Positions 35,223 through 45,358 are shown, counted from the first letter of the stretch. The stretch: 53,944 nucleotides of DNA from Fischerella muscicola PCC 7414 (GCF_000317205.1 NZ_AJLK01000127.1:1-53944); one strand, 5' to 3'. The notes: a model not told the origin generated them from the sequence alone. Program-made: numbers and translations.

Positions 35223-35647
35223 ATTTGGTTAGTCCACCAACCATCGGCTTGGTAAATACCTCCCAACTGATCAACCATTTCTGGTGTCATCAAGTAAACC
35301 CAAGCCCAACCAAGAAAGCGTCCTTGTAAATCATATATTTGTATTTGTTGGCGATTATATAAATTTTCCGAAACAGGTCTGGTGGGGTGGTAATCTTCCA
35401 GTTCATCTAGTTCAACTAGAACATCTGGACAATTAAATTCTAGTAAATACCCGTAGACATAATTATCCCCCGATGTCATGGCTGGGTAGCCTTGGGGTAG
35501 AGCAAACAATCTGCCTAGTGCATAAGCTTTAGTCGCATTTACCACTTTGCGATCGCAGTAGATATTATAATTAGCTTCTCCTGGTTTGAGGGTGCCATAA
35601 ACAAACACCCGTAGCAAATCAGAAGATTTTTCCTCTAATTCAATCAT
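35207..35647 (-). CDS. Gamma-glutamylcyclotransferase-fold (AIG2-like) protein
   Basis: 146 residues. [15 protein letters not shown] is the conserved YGTL(K) substrate-phosphate-type loop, and [14 protein letters not shown] supplies the acidic residue of the GGCT/AIG2 fold. Family members split gamma-glutamyl or related amide bonds with cyclisation; the specific substrate is unknown. The protein is cytoplasmic. It starts at ATG 35647, divergent from leuS with a 90-bp promoter gap. The 44-bp space to the anti-sigma gene holds AATTCATAATT-type inverted repeats that may end both transcripts. Confidence 0.85.
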   Translation of the reverse strand: MIELEEKSSDLLRVFVYGTLKPGEANYNIYCDRKVVNATKAYALGRLFALPQGYPAMTSGDNYVYGYLLEFNCPDVLVELDELEDYHPTRPVSENLYNRQQIQIYDLQGRFLGWAWVYLMTPEMVDQLGGIYQADGWWTNQINYEF

Positions 35648-35737
35648 TGCTTATTTCAACCAACCTGTTCGTCTGCTTACCATCATCTAAAATATGTAGG
35701 CAGACTATGGTTAAAGTCCAGTAGGAGAGTTTTTGTT

Positions 35738-38317
35738 GTGGATTCCCGATATAACCCAACCGCGATTGAGGAAAAATGGCAAAAGACATGGAATGAACTT
35801 GGCTTAGATAAAACTTCCCCAGACACCAATAAGCCAAAATACTACGCCCTGTCCATGTTCCCCTATCCATCGGGCAGCCTGCATATGGGTCACGTCCGTA
35901 ATTATACAATTACCGATGTGATTGCCCGCCTCAAGCGAATGCAAGGGTATCGGGTATTGCATCCGATGGGTTGGGATGCCTTTGGTTTGCCCGCAGAAAA
36001 CGCCGCCATTGATCGGGGTGTTCCCCCCTTGAAGTGGACTTATCAAAATATTGACCAGATGCGGCAGCAATTGCAATGTCTGGGTTTATCAATTGATTGG
36101 GATTGTGAAGTTGCCACCTGTTCACCAGACTATTACAAATGGACACAGTGGATTTTCTTACAGTTTTACCAAGCAGGGTTAGCTTACCAAAAAGAAGCAG
36201 CCGTGAATTGGGACCCCATCGATCAAACAGTATTGGCAAACGAACAAGTAGACAGCGAAGGACGTTCCTGGCGTAGTGGGGCGAAAGTTGAACGCAAATT
36301 GTTGCGGCAGTGGTTTTTCAAAATTACTGACTACGCCGAAGAATTGTTGAATGACTTGGAAAAATTACCAGGTTGGCCGGAACGTGTCAAATTGATGCAA
36401 GCCAACTGGATTGGCAAATCTACAGGCGCGTATTTAGAATTTCCCATTGTGGGTAGTTCCGAAAAAATTGGTGTGTATACTACCCGTCCAGATACAGTTT
36501 ACGGCGTTAGTTACGTAGTATTAGCACCAGAACACCCGTTGACACAATTGGTGACAACAGCTCAACAGCAAGCAGCAGTAGCAGCGTTTGTCAAGGAAGT
36601 CAGCAACCAAAGCGAATTGGAACGCACTGCTGAAGATAAGCCCAAGCGGGGTATTCCTACAGGTGGTAAAGCAATTAACCCCTTTACAGGGGAAGAAATT
36701 CCCATTTGGATCGCTGATTATGTCCTGTACGAGTACGGTACAGGTGCAGTCATGGGTGTACCAGCGCACGATGCCCGAGATTTTAAATTTGCCAAGGAAC
36801 AGAATTTACCCATCAAAGTGGTAATTGTTCCAGAAGGAGGCGATGCATCAGCACCATTAGAGGCAGCTTACACCGAACCAGGAATTTTGGTGAATTCTAG
36901 TCAATTCAATGGCATGAATTCCACCGATGGCAAAAAAGCAATAGTAGAATATGCCGAAAAACAAGGCTTTGGCAAAGAACGGGTACAGTATCGCTTGCGG
37001 GATTGGTTGATTTCCCGACAACGTTACTGGGGCGCGCCCATCCCCATCATCCACTGTCCCAACTGTGGTGCAGTACCTGTTCCCGATCAAGACTTGCCCG
37101 TAAAATTACCAGAAGATGTAGAATTTACCGGACGTGGTGGTTCGCCTTTGGCTAAATTGTCAAGCTGGGTGAATGTACCTTGTCCCAACTGCGGTACACC
37201 AGCCAAGCGGGAAACCGACACGATGGATACGTTTATTGATTCATCATGGTATTTCTTGCGGTTTACTGATGCTAAGAACGAACAGCAAATTTTCGACTCT
37301 GCTAAGGTAAACGACTTAATGCCCGTGGATCAATATGTGGGTGGAATTGAACACGCGATTTTGCATTTGTTGTATTCGCGGTTCTTTACCAAAGTATTAC
37401 GGGATAGAGGCTTGTTGAACTTTGACGAACCCTTCCAACGCTTGTTAACTCAAGGAATGGTGCAGGGTTTGACTTACTTCAATCCCAATAAATCTGGTAA
37501 AGATAAATGGGTTCCCTCCCATCTTGTTGATCCTAACGATCCCCGCGATCCCCAAACCGGTGAACCACTCCAACGCATCTACGCCACTATGTCCAAATCA
37601 AAAGGCAATGGTGTAGCGCCGGAAGATGTGATTAATAAATACGGTGTTGATACCGCCCGGATGTTCATCTTGTTCAAAGCACCACCAGAAAAAGACTTGG
37701 AGTGGGATGAAGCAGACGTAGAAGGGCAATTCCGTTTTTTGAATCGAGTTTGGCGCTTGGTGACAGAGTTTGCTGGCAATCAGTCATCAGCAAAAATAGA
37801 TCAATCAAAAATCCAAAATCCAAAATCCAAAATCGAAAAAGACTTGCGACGGGCAATTCACACGGCGATCAAAGAAGTCAGTGAAGACGTAGAGGACGAG
37901 TATCAATTCAACACCGCCATTTCAGAATTGATGAAGCTGAGTAATGCCCTCACTGATGCTAATTGTAAAGACTCGCCAGTATACACAGAAGGTATTCAGA
38001 CTTTAGTTGTCCTGCTGGCACCTTTTGCACCCCACATCGCCGATGAATTATGGCATTTATTGGGTAACACCAACTCAGTTCATACCCAAACCTGGCCTAA
38101 GTATGATTCAGCAGCATTGGTTGCCGATGAAATTAACTTAGTGATTCAGATTATGGGTAAAACTCGCGGTGCGATTCCAGTTCCTGCACAAGCAGACAAA
38201 GCAGAGTTGGAAAAGTATGCGCTGGAATCCGAAGTTGGCAAGCGCTACCTCGAAGGCAAAGAAATTAAAAAGGTGATTGTAGTACCTGGTAAGTTAATTA
38301 ATTTTGTTCTTAGTTGA
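35738..38317 (+). CDS. leuS: Leucyl-tRNA synthetase
   Basis: 859 residues, the normal bacterial length. [14 protein letters not shown] holds the HIGH signature (HMGH, residues 49-52); the CP1 editing domain with [17 protein letters not shown] follows, then zinc-binding pairs ([18 protein letters not shown]), and [10 protein letters not shown] supplies KMSKS (Met618). It charges tRNA-Leu and edits mischarged norvaline/isoleucine. The GTG start at 35738 has GGAG upstream and gives the conserved [14 protein letters not shown]. About residues 691-701 ([13 protein letters not shown]) are encoded by four copies of the heptamer AATCCAA, a repeat normally seen between genes. A 53-bp tandem repeat starts at its stop codon. 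Confidence 0.97.
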   Translation: MDSRYNPTAIEEKWQKTWNELGLDKTSPDTNKPKYYALSMFPYPSGSLHMGHVRNYTITDVIARLKRMQGYRVLHPMGWDAFGLPAENAAIDRGVPPLKWTYQNIDQMRQQLQCLGLSIDWDCEVATCSPDYYKWTQWIFLQFYQAGLAYQKEAAVNWDPIDQTVLANEQVDSEGRSWRSGAKVERKLLRQWFFKITDYAEELLNDLEKLPGWPERVKLMQANWIGKSTGAYLEFPIVGSSEKIGVYTTRPDTVYGVSYVVLAPEHPLTQLVTTAQQQAAVAAFVKEVSNQSELERTAEDKPKRGIPTGGKAINPFTGEEIPIWIADYVLYEYGTGAVMGVPAHDARDFKFAKEQNLPIKVVIVPEGGDASAPLEAAYTEPGILVNSSQFNGMNSTDGKKAIVEYAEKQGFGKERVQYRLRDWLISRQRYWGAPIPIIHCPNCGAVPVPDQDLPVKLPEDVEFTGRGGSPLAKLSSWVNVPCPNCGTPAKRETDTMDTFIDSSWYFLRFTDAKNEQQIFDSAKVNDLMPVDQYVGGIEHAILHLLYSRFFTKVLRDRGLLNFDEPFQRLLTQGMVQGLTYFNPNKSGKDKWVPSHLVDPNDPRDPQTGEPLQRIYATMSKSKGNGVAPEDVINKYGVDTARMFILFKAPPEKDLEWDEADVEGQFRFLNRVWRLVTEFAGNQSSAKIDQSKIQNPKSKIEKDLRRAIHTAIKEVSEDVEDEYQFNTAISELMKLSNALTDANCKDSPVYTEGIQTLVVLLAPFAPHIADELWHLLGNTNSVHTQTWPKYDSAALVADEINLVIQIMGKTRGAIPVPAQADKAELEKYALESEVGKRYLEGKEIKKVIVVPGKLINFVLS
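37810..37837. repeat. AATCCAA heptamers inside leuS
   Basis: Four tandem copies of AATCCAA (the last reads AATCGAA). The 28-bp tract is in the open frame of leuS and encodes the segment around IQNPKSKI. Confidence 0.85.
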
Positions 38318-38448
38318 TGGTTGGTGGTTGTTTGGAAAAATCAACAATCAACTACTAAGTTTTTCGTTGATGGTTGGTGGTTGTTTGGAAAAATCAACAA
38401 TCAACTACTAAGTTTTTCGTTGATGGTTGGTGGTTGTTTGGAAAAATC
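38314..38448. repeat. 53-bp tandem repeat, 2.5 copies
   Basis: Copies start at 38314, 38367 and 38420 (the third is cut short at about 38448). Each begins TTGATGGTTGGTGGTTGTTT and ends AAGTTTTTCG. The first copy overlaps the leuS stop codon. Confidence 0.9.
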
Positions 38449-39311
38449 GATATAGCGCTTTCTCGTATTGGTGAAGTACAGCTTAATCGGTGTGTATCTG
38501 TGTTCATCTGTGTTCGTTTTTGATCTTGTATTGCATCCAATCCAAAACTGCTATACCTAACAACCAACAACCCTACCCTGACGGGAAGCCACTACCCTGC
38601 CTTAAGCCCTCCGGGTACTCTACGAGAAGCCGGGCTTCGCCCGTCTACGGGGGTTCGCAATCGTGACGGAAACCGCCAAGACTGCGACCCCCTCACCGCT
38701 TCGCGTCTACGTGTCTACGGGTTCGCCAGTCCCCCTACCCTTACCTTAAGCCCTCCGGGTTCGCAGTGGCTCATGGGGGACTCACCGGCCCCCACGACCG
38801 ACAGGGAGTGGGGATTGGGGGAGAACCCCCTGCGTAAGAGTCGCTGTCTCACCGCTTCGCGTCTACGTGACGGAGACCGCCTTTTTGGGGGGCTGGTCTC
38901 ACCAACAACCAACAATTTATGATACGTAAAAGCGCTTGAGTAATTTTGCGAACTCAAGCGCCTTTTATATATTTCTATACCAAATCACTTATTTGATGCA
39001 ACATTTGATATTCGTAATAACCTTTAATTTAAGGGGTATTACGAAAATGACTTGTGGCAAACATATGGTGAAGTGGTATCACTCCTTGCACAAAATAAGA
39101 ATATCTTTTCTGGTATAAAACGCGGTCTTGGGTAAGTGACAGTTTCTAAACTGACACTAGTATAACTAAGCAGCAAATGATTGCAAATTAAGCCAAATGT
39201 ATGGCATTACCCCGCTTGACCCTCAGCACAATATGGTATAAGAACATGCTCGTAACCATTGTCAATTGTTACAAAAAGTGTGAGCCTTCGTGAGTAAGAT
39301 CAGAAACCCAT
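38318..39311. other. Repeat-rich 1-kb intergenic region
   Basis: No gene. It contains the 53-bp tandem repeats, ATCTGTGTTC-type units (38495-38518), a GC-rich cluster of short repeats (about 38575-38900) and a terminator-like hairpin (38928-38965). The GC-rich part contains repeated words such as ACCGCTTCGCGTCTACGTG (two copies, near 38696 and 38851) and AAGCCCTCCGGGT (two copies, near 38602 and 38747). An 80-codon minus-strand frame lies within the repeats and is not a gene. Confidence 0.7.
38928..38968 (+). terminator. Hairpin with T-tract
   Basis: GCGCTTGAGT (38932-38941) pairs with ACTCAAGCGC (38952-38961), followed by CTTTTATAT. It lies 600 bp after leuS, so it may be a last terminator before the glycan island. 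Confidence 0.55.
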
Positions 39312-40373
39312 ATGAAAATTTTTGTACCAGGACGCCTGTGTATATTTGGTGAACATAGTGATTGGGCGGGAGGATACCGCCATCTCAACCCTGAATTGGA
39401 AATAGGCTACACGTTGCTGGTAGGTACGAATCAGGGGCTGTATGCACAAGTGAAGCCTCATCCCAATCAATTAATTCTTGGTACCTCCCTTGGTGATGGA
39501 ACTCGTAAATCCCTAACTCTACCAATGGAAGCGCAGGCTTTGCTAGCAGAAGCTAGAAAGGGTGGATTTTTTAGTTATGCTGCTGGTGTTGCTTATCAAT
39601 TTTTAGTAGGGGCGCATAACTGTACTGGGGGAATAGAAATTGACAATTACCTAACTGATTTACCGATTCAAAAAGGGCTGTCATCGAGTGCAGCTATTTG
39701 CGTATTAGTGGCGAGGGCTTTTAATCTGGTATATGACTTAAAGATGTCGATCCAAGAAGAGATGGAGTTTGCCTATCTCGGAGAGATTACCACCCCTTCT
39801 TGTTGCGGACGGATGGATCAAGCTTGTGCTTACGGTAATCGTCCCATTGCTATGATCTTTGATGGTACCCGTACAGAGATCATCGAACTTAGTGTTCCCA
39901 AGGATTTGTTTTTTGTCATAGTGGATCTTGGTGCTAGCAAAAATACTCAAGTAATTCTTAGCAAACTTAATCAGTGTTATCCTTTCGCCACCAATACAGT
40001 GCAAGCGAATGTGCAAAAATATCTGGGTTCTATCAGCTATCAAATTACTCAAGCCGCCATTAACGCCTTACAAACAGGCGATGCAGAACAAATTGGTACT
40101 CTAATGAGACAAGCACAGGTAGAATTTGACAAGCATTTGATTCCGGCTTGTCCTGAGGAGTTAACAGCACCAGTCTTACATCAATTGCTGAATTATGCAC
40201 CGATTCAACCTTATATTTTAGGTGGGAAAGGTGTTGGTTCCCAAGGTGATGGCACAGCACAATTTATTGTCAAAGACAAAGAAAATCAACAAAAAGTAAT
40301 TGAAATCATTGAAAGATATTTCCCACACATGCAATGTTTACAACTGACTATTTATGCCGAAAAATCAAATTAA
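39312..40373 (+). CDS. GHMP-family sugar kinase
   Basis: 353 residues. GHMP signatures: VPGRLCIFGEHSDWAGG at residues 5-21 (galactokinase-like sugar-binding loop), KGLSSSAAICVL (121-132) as the ATP phosphate loop, CCGRMDQACA with the catalytic Asp169, and ILGGKGVGSQGDGTAQF near the C-terminus. It should phosphorylate the anomeric hydroxyl of a sugar with ATP. The next gene, a nucleotidyltransferase, overlaps it by 20 bp, so the two probably turn a free sugar into NDP-sugar. Which sugar is not readable from the sequence; L-fucose, galactose, arabinose and heptose kinases belong to the same family. Confidence 0.85.
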   Translation: MKIFVPGRLCIFGEHSDWAGGYRHLNPELEIGYTLLVGTNQGLYAQVKPHPNQLILGTSLGDGTRKSLTLPMEAQALLAEARKGGFFSYAAGVAYQFLVGAHNCTGGIEIDNYLTDLPIQKGLSSSAAICVLVARAFNLVYDLKMSIQEEMEFAYLGEITTPSCCGRMDQACAYGNRPIAMIFDGTRTEIIELSVPKDLFFVIVDLGASKNTQVILSKLNQCYPFATNTVQANVQKYLGSISYQITQAAINALQTGDAEQIGTLMRQAQVEFDKHLIPACPEELTAPVLHQLLNYAPIQPYILGGKGVGSQGDGTAQFIVKDKENQQKVIEIIERYFPHMQCLQLTIYAEKSN

Positions 40374-41241
40374 AAAAGCTGTAATACCTGCTGCTGGGTT
40401 TGGTACTCGCTTATTTCCTGCTACTAAAGTTGTGAAAAAAGAACTTTTCCCTATAGTTGATAAAGATGGTAGGGCCAAACCTGTAATTCAGCTAATAGTT
40501 GAAGAAGCAATTAGTGCTGGAATCGAAGAAATTGGCATTGTTGTACAACCGGAAGACAAAAGAGTTTTTATTGATTTATTTAAATATCCACCCAAAGCTG
40601 AACTGTTTGAAAAACTATCACCAGAAAATCAAAAACATAGTAAACACATTGTAGATTTAGGTGACAGAATCAAATTTTTGTCACAAAAAGAACAAGCAGG
40701 CTATGGACATGCTGTATATTGTGCTAAAGAATGGGTAAATGATCAACCATTTTTACTGATGTTAGGCGACCATATTTACGCATCAGATATCAAGAAATCT
40801 TGTGCGCGTCAAGTCTTAGAGGTTTATGCACAGCAAAATCAAAGTGTTGTTGGTTTAACAACAATACCAGCAGAAATTATTCATAAAGCTGGTTGTGTCA
40901 CAGGAGTTTGGCAAAAACATAATTCTATTCTTTCGTTAACACAAGTTTACGAAAAACCAACTGTTGAATACGCGCGTCAGCATTTGCGTGTGGAAGGAAT
41001 AGCAGAGAATGAATTTTTATCTATTTTTGGGTTGTATGCACTGACACCAAGGATTTTTGATTTTCTCGAAGATAATATTAATAATAACTTTCGAGAACGT
41101 GGCGAATTTCAATTAACAACCTGTCTAGAAAAAGTACGTCAAGTAGAGGGAATGATCGGATATGTTGTGCAAGGAAAAAGTTTTGATATTGGGATGCCTG
41201 ATGCTTATTTACAGACGCTAATTGATTTTAGAAATAGGTAA
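40354..41241 (+). CDS. GalU-like sugar-1-phosphate nucleotidyltransferase
   Basis: 295 residues. IPAAGFGTRLFPATKVVKKE is the nucleotide-binding signature of GalU-type UTP-sugar pyrophosphorylases, with LLMLGDHIYAS (metal-binding Asp), VYEKPTVE, FGLYALTP and FDIGMPDAYLQTLID at the later positions. GalU makes UDP-glucose from UTP and glucose 1-phosphate; this copy, paired with a sugar kinase through a 20-bp overlap, may handle the kinase product instead. It starts at ATG 40354. It is the second gene of a four-gene plus-strand run. Confidence 0.9.
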   Translation: MPKNQIKKAVIPAAGFGTRLFPATKVVKKELFPIVDKDGRAKPVIQLIVEEAISAGIEEIGIVVQPEDKRVFIDLFKYPPKAELFEKLSPENQKHSKHIVDLGDRIKFLSQKEQAGYGHAVYCAKEWVNDQPFLLMLGDHIYASDIKKSCARQVLEVYAQQNQSVVGLTTIPAEIIHKAGCVTGVWQKHNSILSLTQVYEKPTVEYARQHLRVEGIAENEFLSIFGLYALTPRIFDFLEDNINNNFRERGEFQLTTCLEKVRQVEGMIGYVVQGKSFDIGMPDAYLQTLIDFRNR

Positions 41242-41262
41242 TAATAAAAGTGGTAATCAACA

Positions 41263-41940
41263 ATGGCAATGAAGTTAGCAAAAGTCGTTCCCTTCGGGCG
41301 ATCGCTTGATGAATATGTGCAAATGTTCAATCTCACGAAATCAGATTTGCACAAGCGAATTTTGGGTGTCGGCGATGGCCCAGCTAGTTTCAATGCAGAA
41401 GCTACAAAAATAGGTGTACACGTCACTTCTATTGACCCAATATATCAATTTAGTAGTGATGAAATACTAAAAAGATTTAATGAAGTTGTTGATAATATCA
41501 TTGACCAAGTAAAAGCAAGTCCTGATGACTGGATTTGGTCTTATCACAAATCCCCTGAAGATTTACGATGGAATCGAGTACGAGCAATCAATAAATTTAT
41601 CAGTGATTATGAGCAGGGAAAACAAGAAAAAAGATATCAAGTTGGTGAACTACCAAAACTGAATTTTCAAGAGAAAGAATATGATATAGCTTTATGTTCA
41701 CATTTTCTCTTTTTGTACTCAGATCATCATGATTACCAATTCCACTTTGATGCCATTAAGGAGATGTTGAGAGTTAGTCAAGAAGTACGGATTTTTCCTC
41801 TGCTGACTCTGATGTTGCAACGTTCGCCATATCTCGATCGCATCACCCAAGAATTACAAGAACTAGGATATACAGTTTCAATTGTCAAAGTAGAATACGA
41901 ACTACAAAAAGGTGGCAATGAAATGTTGTGGATTCGGTAA
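41263..41940 (+). CDS. SAM-methyltransferase-like protein
   Basis: 225 residues. ILGVGDGPASFNAEATKIGV followed by TSIDPIYQF resembles motif I and the strand-2 acidic residue of class I methyltransferases. YDIALCSHFLFLYSDHHDYQ is at the place of motif IV, and EMLRVSQEVRIFPLLTLM of motif V. A 70-residue insert rich in charged residues (PDDWIWSYHKSPEDLRWNRV) lies between. It may be a methyltransferase with a modified active site. It starts at ATG 41263, 21 bp after the nucleotidyltransferase gene, so it is cotranscribed and presumably acts on the same sugar or product. Confidence 0.7.
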   Translation: MAMKLAKVVPFGRSLDEYVQMFNLTKSDLHKRILGVGDGPASFNAEATKIGVHVTSIDPIYQFSSDEILKRFNEVVDNIIDQVKASPDDWIWSYHKSPEDLRWNRVRAINKFISDYEQGKQEKRYQVGELPKLNFQEKEYDIALCSHFLFLYSDHHDYQFHFDAIKEMLRVSQEVRIFPLLTLMLQRSPYLDRITQELQELGYTVSIVKVEYELQKGGNEMLWIR

Positions 41941-42056
41941 ATACAAGGGCATTACTATTGAACTTCTCCCTGTACGAATATACTAAATAGACCTCAAAGG
42001 CTTGTATTGACTTAAGTCCAAGGCAAACTATCAAATGAAGTTATTCAAATAAACGT

Positions 42057-43208
42057 ATGTCATCTACACCCCAAGTTGCACCTTTTAGCCCCAGTCCAGC
42101 AAATCAGCAAACCATTGGCATTGCAGTTGTCGGTACAGGGTTCGGTCAAAAAGTTCATATCCCCGGATTCCAAGCACATCCCCGTACCCAAGTGGTTGCT
42201 GTTTATCACCGAAATACAGAAAAAGCCCAAGCGATCGCCCAAGCCCAAAATATCCCCTATGCTTGTGATGCGATCGCAGATATTGTTTCTTTAAAGGAAG
42301 TCCAAGCAGTCAGCATCGCGACACCACCGTTTCTCCACTACGAAATGGCTAAGGAAGTTTTGCAAGCTGGGAAACATTTATTACTAGAAAAACCTGTAAC
42401 TTTAAACGTAGACGAAGCTAAAGAACTTTATTTTTTAGCAAAATCAAAAGGCGTGATTGCCACTGTAGATTTTGAATTTCGGTTTGTACCCGGTTGGCAA
42501 TTATTCTCGGAACTGTTATCACAAGACTATGTTGGCAACAAACGTTTAATTAGAATTGATTGGTTGGGTTCCTCCCGCGCTGATGCTTCTCGTCCTTGGA
42601 ACTGGTATTCACAAAAAGATAAGGGTGGTGGTGCGTTAGGTTCTTTGGGTTCCCATACTTTTGATTATATTAACTGGTTATTTGGCCCTGTACGCAGATT
42701 AAGCGCCCATTTGACTACTGCAATACCCCAACGTCCAGACAGCAATACAGGTGAATTACAGCCAGTAAATAGCGATGACACCTGCATGTTGATGCTGGAA
42801 TTAGCAGATGGGACACCTTGCCAAATTTCTATCAGTGCGGTTGTACATGCACCCCGTACTCATTGGTTGGAAGTGTATGGCGATCGCGGTACTCTAGTTT
42901 TAGGTAGCGAAAATCAAAAAGACTACATTCATGGTTTTCGTGTTTGGGCATCTCAGCCTGGTAAACAATTAACAGAAATCGAAATTCCTAATAGATTAAT
43001 CTTTCCGAAAAATTATGCCGATGGTCGGATTTCTGCATTCCTGAGAGTTGTAGATCAATGGGTACAAGGAATTGATCAAGGAGAAGAAGTAGTTCCGTCC
43101 TTGCGAGAAGGTGTTTATTCTCAATTATTGATGGATTTATCCCATGAATCAAATATGAAATCAAACTGGGTTGATGTGCCTAGTTTGGAAGAGATTTTGG
43201 GGATTTGA
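42057..43208 (+). CDS. Gfo/Idh/MocA-family oxidoreductase
   Basis: 383 residues. The Rossmann motif is IGIAVVGTGFGQKVHIPGF (residues 20-38), LLLEKPVTLN carries the conserved EKP (Lys112) and GGGALGSLGSHTFDYINWL the sugar-binding His/Asp region. These enzymes use NAD(P) to oxidise, reduce or epimerise sugars, inositols or bilin-like substrates. The gene is 116 bp after the methyltransferase-like gene on the same strand and is the last of the run. It likely belongs to sugar modification in the glycan island. It starts at ATG 42057. Confidence 0.88.
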   Translation: MSSTPQVAPFSPSPANQQTIGIAVVGTGFGQKVHIPGFQAHPRTQVVAVYHRNTEKAQAIAQAQNIPYACDAIADIVSLKEVQAVSIATPPFLHYEMAKEVLQAGKHLLLEKPVTLNVDEAKELYFLAKSKGVIATVDFEFRFVPGWQLFSELLSQDYVGNKRLIRIDWLGSSRADASRPWNWYSQKDKGGGALGSLGSHTFDYINWLFGPVRRLSAHLTTAIPQRPDSNTGELQPVNSDDTCMLMLELADGTPCQISISAVVHAPRTHWLEVYGDRGTLVLGSENQKDYIHGFRVWASQPGKQLTEIEIPNRLIFPKNYADGRISAFLRVVDQWVQGIDQGEEVVPSLREGVYSQLLMDLSHESNMKSNWVDVPSLEEILGI

Positions 43209-43228
43209 TGGCTTACGAACACAGATTC

Positions 43229-43319
43229 ACACAGATGGGTTATCGGTGTTCATCGGTGTTTATCTGTGTTCGAGTTTTTTCAGATTGTGGGGAAGTTGGA
43301 GGAATAAGAATTATCGAAC
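43229..43319 (+). repeat. About 90-bp dispersed repeat, copy 1
   Basis: Starts CACAGATGGGTTATCGGTGT, passes CGAGTTTTTTCAGATTG, and ends GGAATAAGAATTATCGAAC. The same sequence with about ten differences is found in reverse orientation at 53852-53944. A short piece of it recurs at 43334-43360. Confidence 0.85.
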
Positions 43320-43410
43320 ACCGTGCAAGGCGATAAACACAGATGGGTTATCGGTGTTTGATTTCAACAAAAATCAAATTTTCTTGCCACCCTATAATGC
43401 CTATTTTTAG

Positions 43411-44343
43411 TTACAAACTAGCCTTGAGTTGGCGCAATTGACTCTTCAAATGATCCAATCTACTTTGCCATTGATTTTTCCTAACAGGTGCGGGGATATC
43501 TGCTAGGGGTAAAGCTGGATTTAAGTTGCGGTAATATTGCCAAATTTCCCAATAAGGACAACCAGGTTGGATGCGAATACCTGCCCAATGTAGATATTGT
43601 AGTGGTTGATTTAATGTCGGATCAAATAGTACGTGTTCCTTAATTTGAAAATTGGGAGTTCCTGCCCAATTTCCTGGTGCTTTGCCCTCACGGCGGACGA
43701 TGTTAAAACGGCGAGGAATTCGCTTGAGGAGCATGTAGTTAATGATTGGTTGATCAGAAGTTTTTTGAGAGAAATCAAAGTATTCTGGATGAACTGCACA
43801 TTCAACGAAAGTTTCATATAAATCCTGTTTGGAAATGAAATTTTTTTTAGCGCCCCAGAAACCACCATTAAAAATGTCTTTTAGTTCATTTTCAGTAAAT
43901 ACTTTTTCTTCTATTACTTTGGAAGTAAAGACATTCTGAATACCGCCCAAGTGTTGATAATCACAACAAATAAAATCTACATGATTTAAATATTTGAGAT
44001 TATCAATAATTTTTTCAAAGACGACAATATCTGTATCAATGTACAAAAATTCATCAAAGGGACCAAACCAACAAGCCTGCTTCCGGAATTGATTAGGACG
44101 AGCAAAAAATTTATCTCCAAAGGTTTCATGTAATTTATTAGAAAGTCGGTCGATAAACTCTAAATCTTCGTAGATTCCAACTTGATAATGTTTGCTGAGA
44201 GTGTTAGCGATATTGTGATAATTTTCATCATAAGGAATCATGATAATTGGTGTTTCTTGGTCATATAATCTAATACTATTGAGGAGTGCGATCGCATAAT
44301 CAATGACCTTATCATTGGCAATAATATAAATTCCCCGAGTCAT
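43411..44343 (-). CDS. DXD glycosyltransferase-like protein (sister of the next gene)
   Basis: 310 residues from ATG 44343; GAGG in the end of the upstream gene is the ribosome binding site. The start GIYIIANDKVIDYAIALLNS and FDEFLYIDTDIVVFE (DTD, a DXD-type metal site) indicate a GT-A nucleotide-sugar transferase resembling GT8-like enzymes. A later region, IFNGGFWGAKKN and LHWAGIRI, fits the second half of that fold. It has the same layout as the protein of 44348-45358, so the two are probably duplicates. It resembles what RefSeq calls the Npun_R2821/Npun_R2822 family, by memory. Donor and acceptor unknown. It is the last gene of the minus-strand run. Confidence 0.75.
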   Translation of the reverse strand: MTRGIYIIANDKVIDYAIALLNSIRLYDQETPIIMIPYDENYHNIANTLSKHYQVGIYEDLEFIDRLSNKLHETFGDKFFARPNQFRKQACWFGPFDEFLYIDTDIVVFEKIIDNLKYLNHVDFICCDYQHLGGIQNVFTSKVIEEKVFTENELKDIFNGGFWGAKKNFISKQDLYETFVECAVHPEYFDFSQKTSDQPIINYMLLKRIPRRFNIVRREGKAPGNWAGTPNFQIKEHVLFDPTLNQPLQYLHWAGIRIQPGCPYWEIWQYYRNLNPALPLADIPAPVRKNQWQSRLDHLKSQLRQLKASL

Positions 44344-44347
44344 GAAA

Positions 44348-45358
44348 TTACACCTCAACTTTTATACCTAACTTTCTTAAAAATCGTGTTGTTAAACTTG
44401 GTGGTGCATTGTAAGCTCTGGCTTTAGTAGTAAACTTGGGTTGTTGTTCTGGCTCATGCAAATAGCGATAGTGTAAGAAAATATCCCGATAGGGAAAATC
44501 AATATTTTCACCATCACAAACTCTATTAAAAAGTTTGGAAGATAAACCAATATAATGCAGATAAGTTAATCTATTGCCCTGATCATAGAGAACATTATTG
44601 CGATTCTCAAATTGTGGAGAAGTTACGCAACAGCCAGTAGCTTGAGTTGCAGGTAAATTGAGCGAAAAGTTATAAAATGAGACATTTGCTCTCATTCTCA
44701 TATAGTTGAGAACAGATTGATTGGGAGCAGCCATATATAAAACATCTGATTCCCCTTCATTTAATTTAGTCAGCAACCAATCTCTTTGTTCTGGGGGAAA
44801 TATCCCTCGCTTAGAAGCGTAAAAACCAGAACAGAAAATTTCTGAGTCAATCTGCTGTTGACTAAATATCTCTAAAAGTTTGGGAGATTTTAAGTTGTAG
44901 ATATGAGCAGGGTCTTTATACTGAAAGTCATAAACAACAAAATCATGATGATCCAACTGCTCAAAAATAAAATCTAGAGGCTGCATGACCAACGTATCAG
45001 CATCTAAATAGATAAACTTTTCAAATATGCTCTCTGGATCAAAAGCACAGTAACGGCGATTTTCTCCCACTCTGTAAAACTTTTTAATCCCTCGTTCTTG
45101 CCAAGTTTGGATAGCAGTTGGATGAGATTGCCATACTTGCAAAGAAAATTCTTCCCAACAAGCAAAAATATCAGGATCTTCTAGCAGAGTAACATTCTTT
45201 CGCGATGCAACTTCGCTCCGGACTTTATCTACTTGATCATTATAAGCAATCACACATACAGGCACATCTGCACCAGCGTTAACTTCTATGCTGTTAAGTA
45301 ATGCCACCAATTGGTTATAAACTACATCATTAGCTAAAGTATAAATTCCATTTTTCAT
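44348..45358 (-). CDS. DXD glycosyltransferase-like protein
   Basis: 336 residues. GIYTLANDVVYNQLVALLNS is the opening, FEKFIYLDADTLVMQPL has the DAD metal-binding triad, and IFCSGFYASKRGIFPP and LHYIGLSSKLF follow. The gene pair 43411-44343/44348-45358 are sisters with 4 bp between stop and start, and 45363-46313 ends 4 bp upstream, so all three are translated from one mRNA. Predicted cytoplasmic, acting on sugar nucleotides. Starts at ATG 45358. Confidence 0.75.
   Translation of the reverse strand: MKNGIYTLANDVVYNQLVALLNSIEVNAGADVPVCVIAYNDQVDKVRSEVASRKNVTLLEDPDIFACWEEFSLQVWQSHPTAIQTWQERGIKKFYRVGENRRYCAFDPESIFEKFIYLDADTLVMQPLDFIFEQLDHHDFVVYDFQYKDPAHIYNLKSPKLLEIFSQQQIDSEIFCSGFYASKRGIFPPEQRDWLLTKLNEGESDVLYMAAPNQSVLNYMRMRANVSFYNFSLNLPATQATGCCVTSPQFENRNNVLYDQGNRLTYLHYIGLSSKLFNRVCDGENIDFPYRDIFLHYRYLHEPEQQPKFTTKARAYNAPPSLTTRFLRKLGIKVEV

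Noticed and set aside
38715-38957. 80-codon minus-strand frame with Arg/Ser-rich product
   Set aside because: Entirely within GC-rich repeated words; such frames occur wherever this element type is found.
39738-40052. 104-codon minus-strand frame within the GHMP kinase gene
   Set aside because: Antisense to conserved kinase motifs; no family resemblance.
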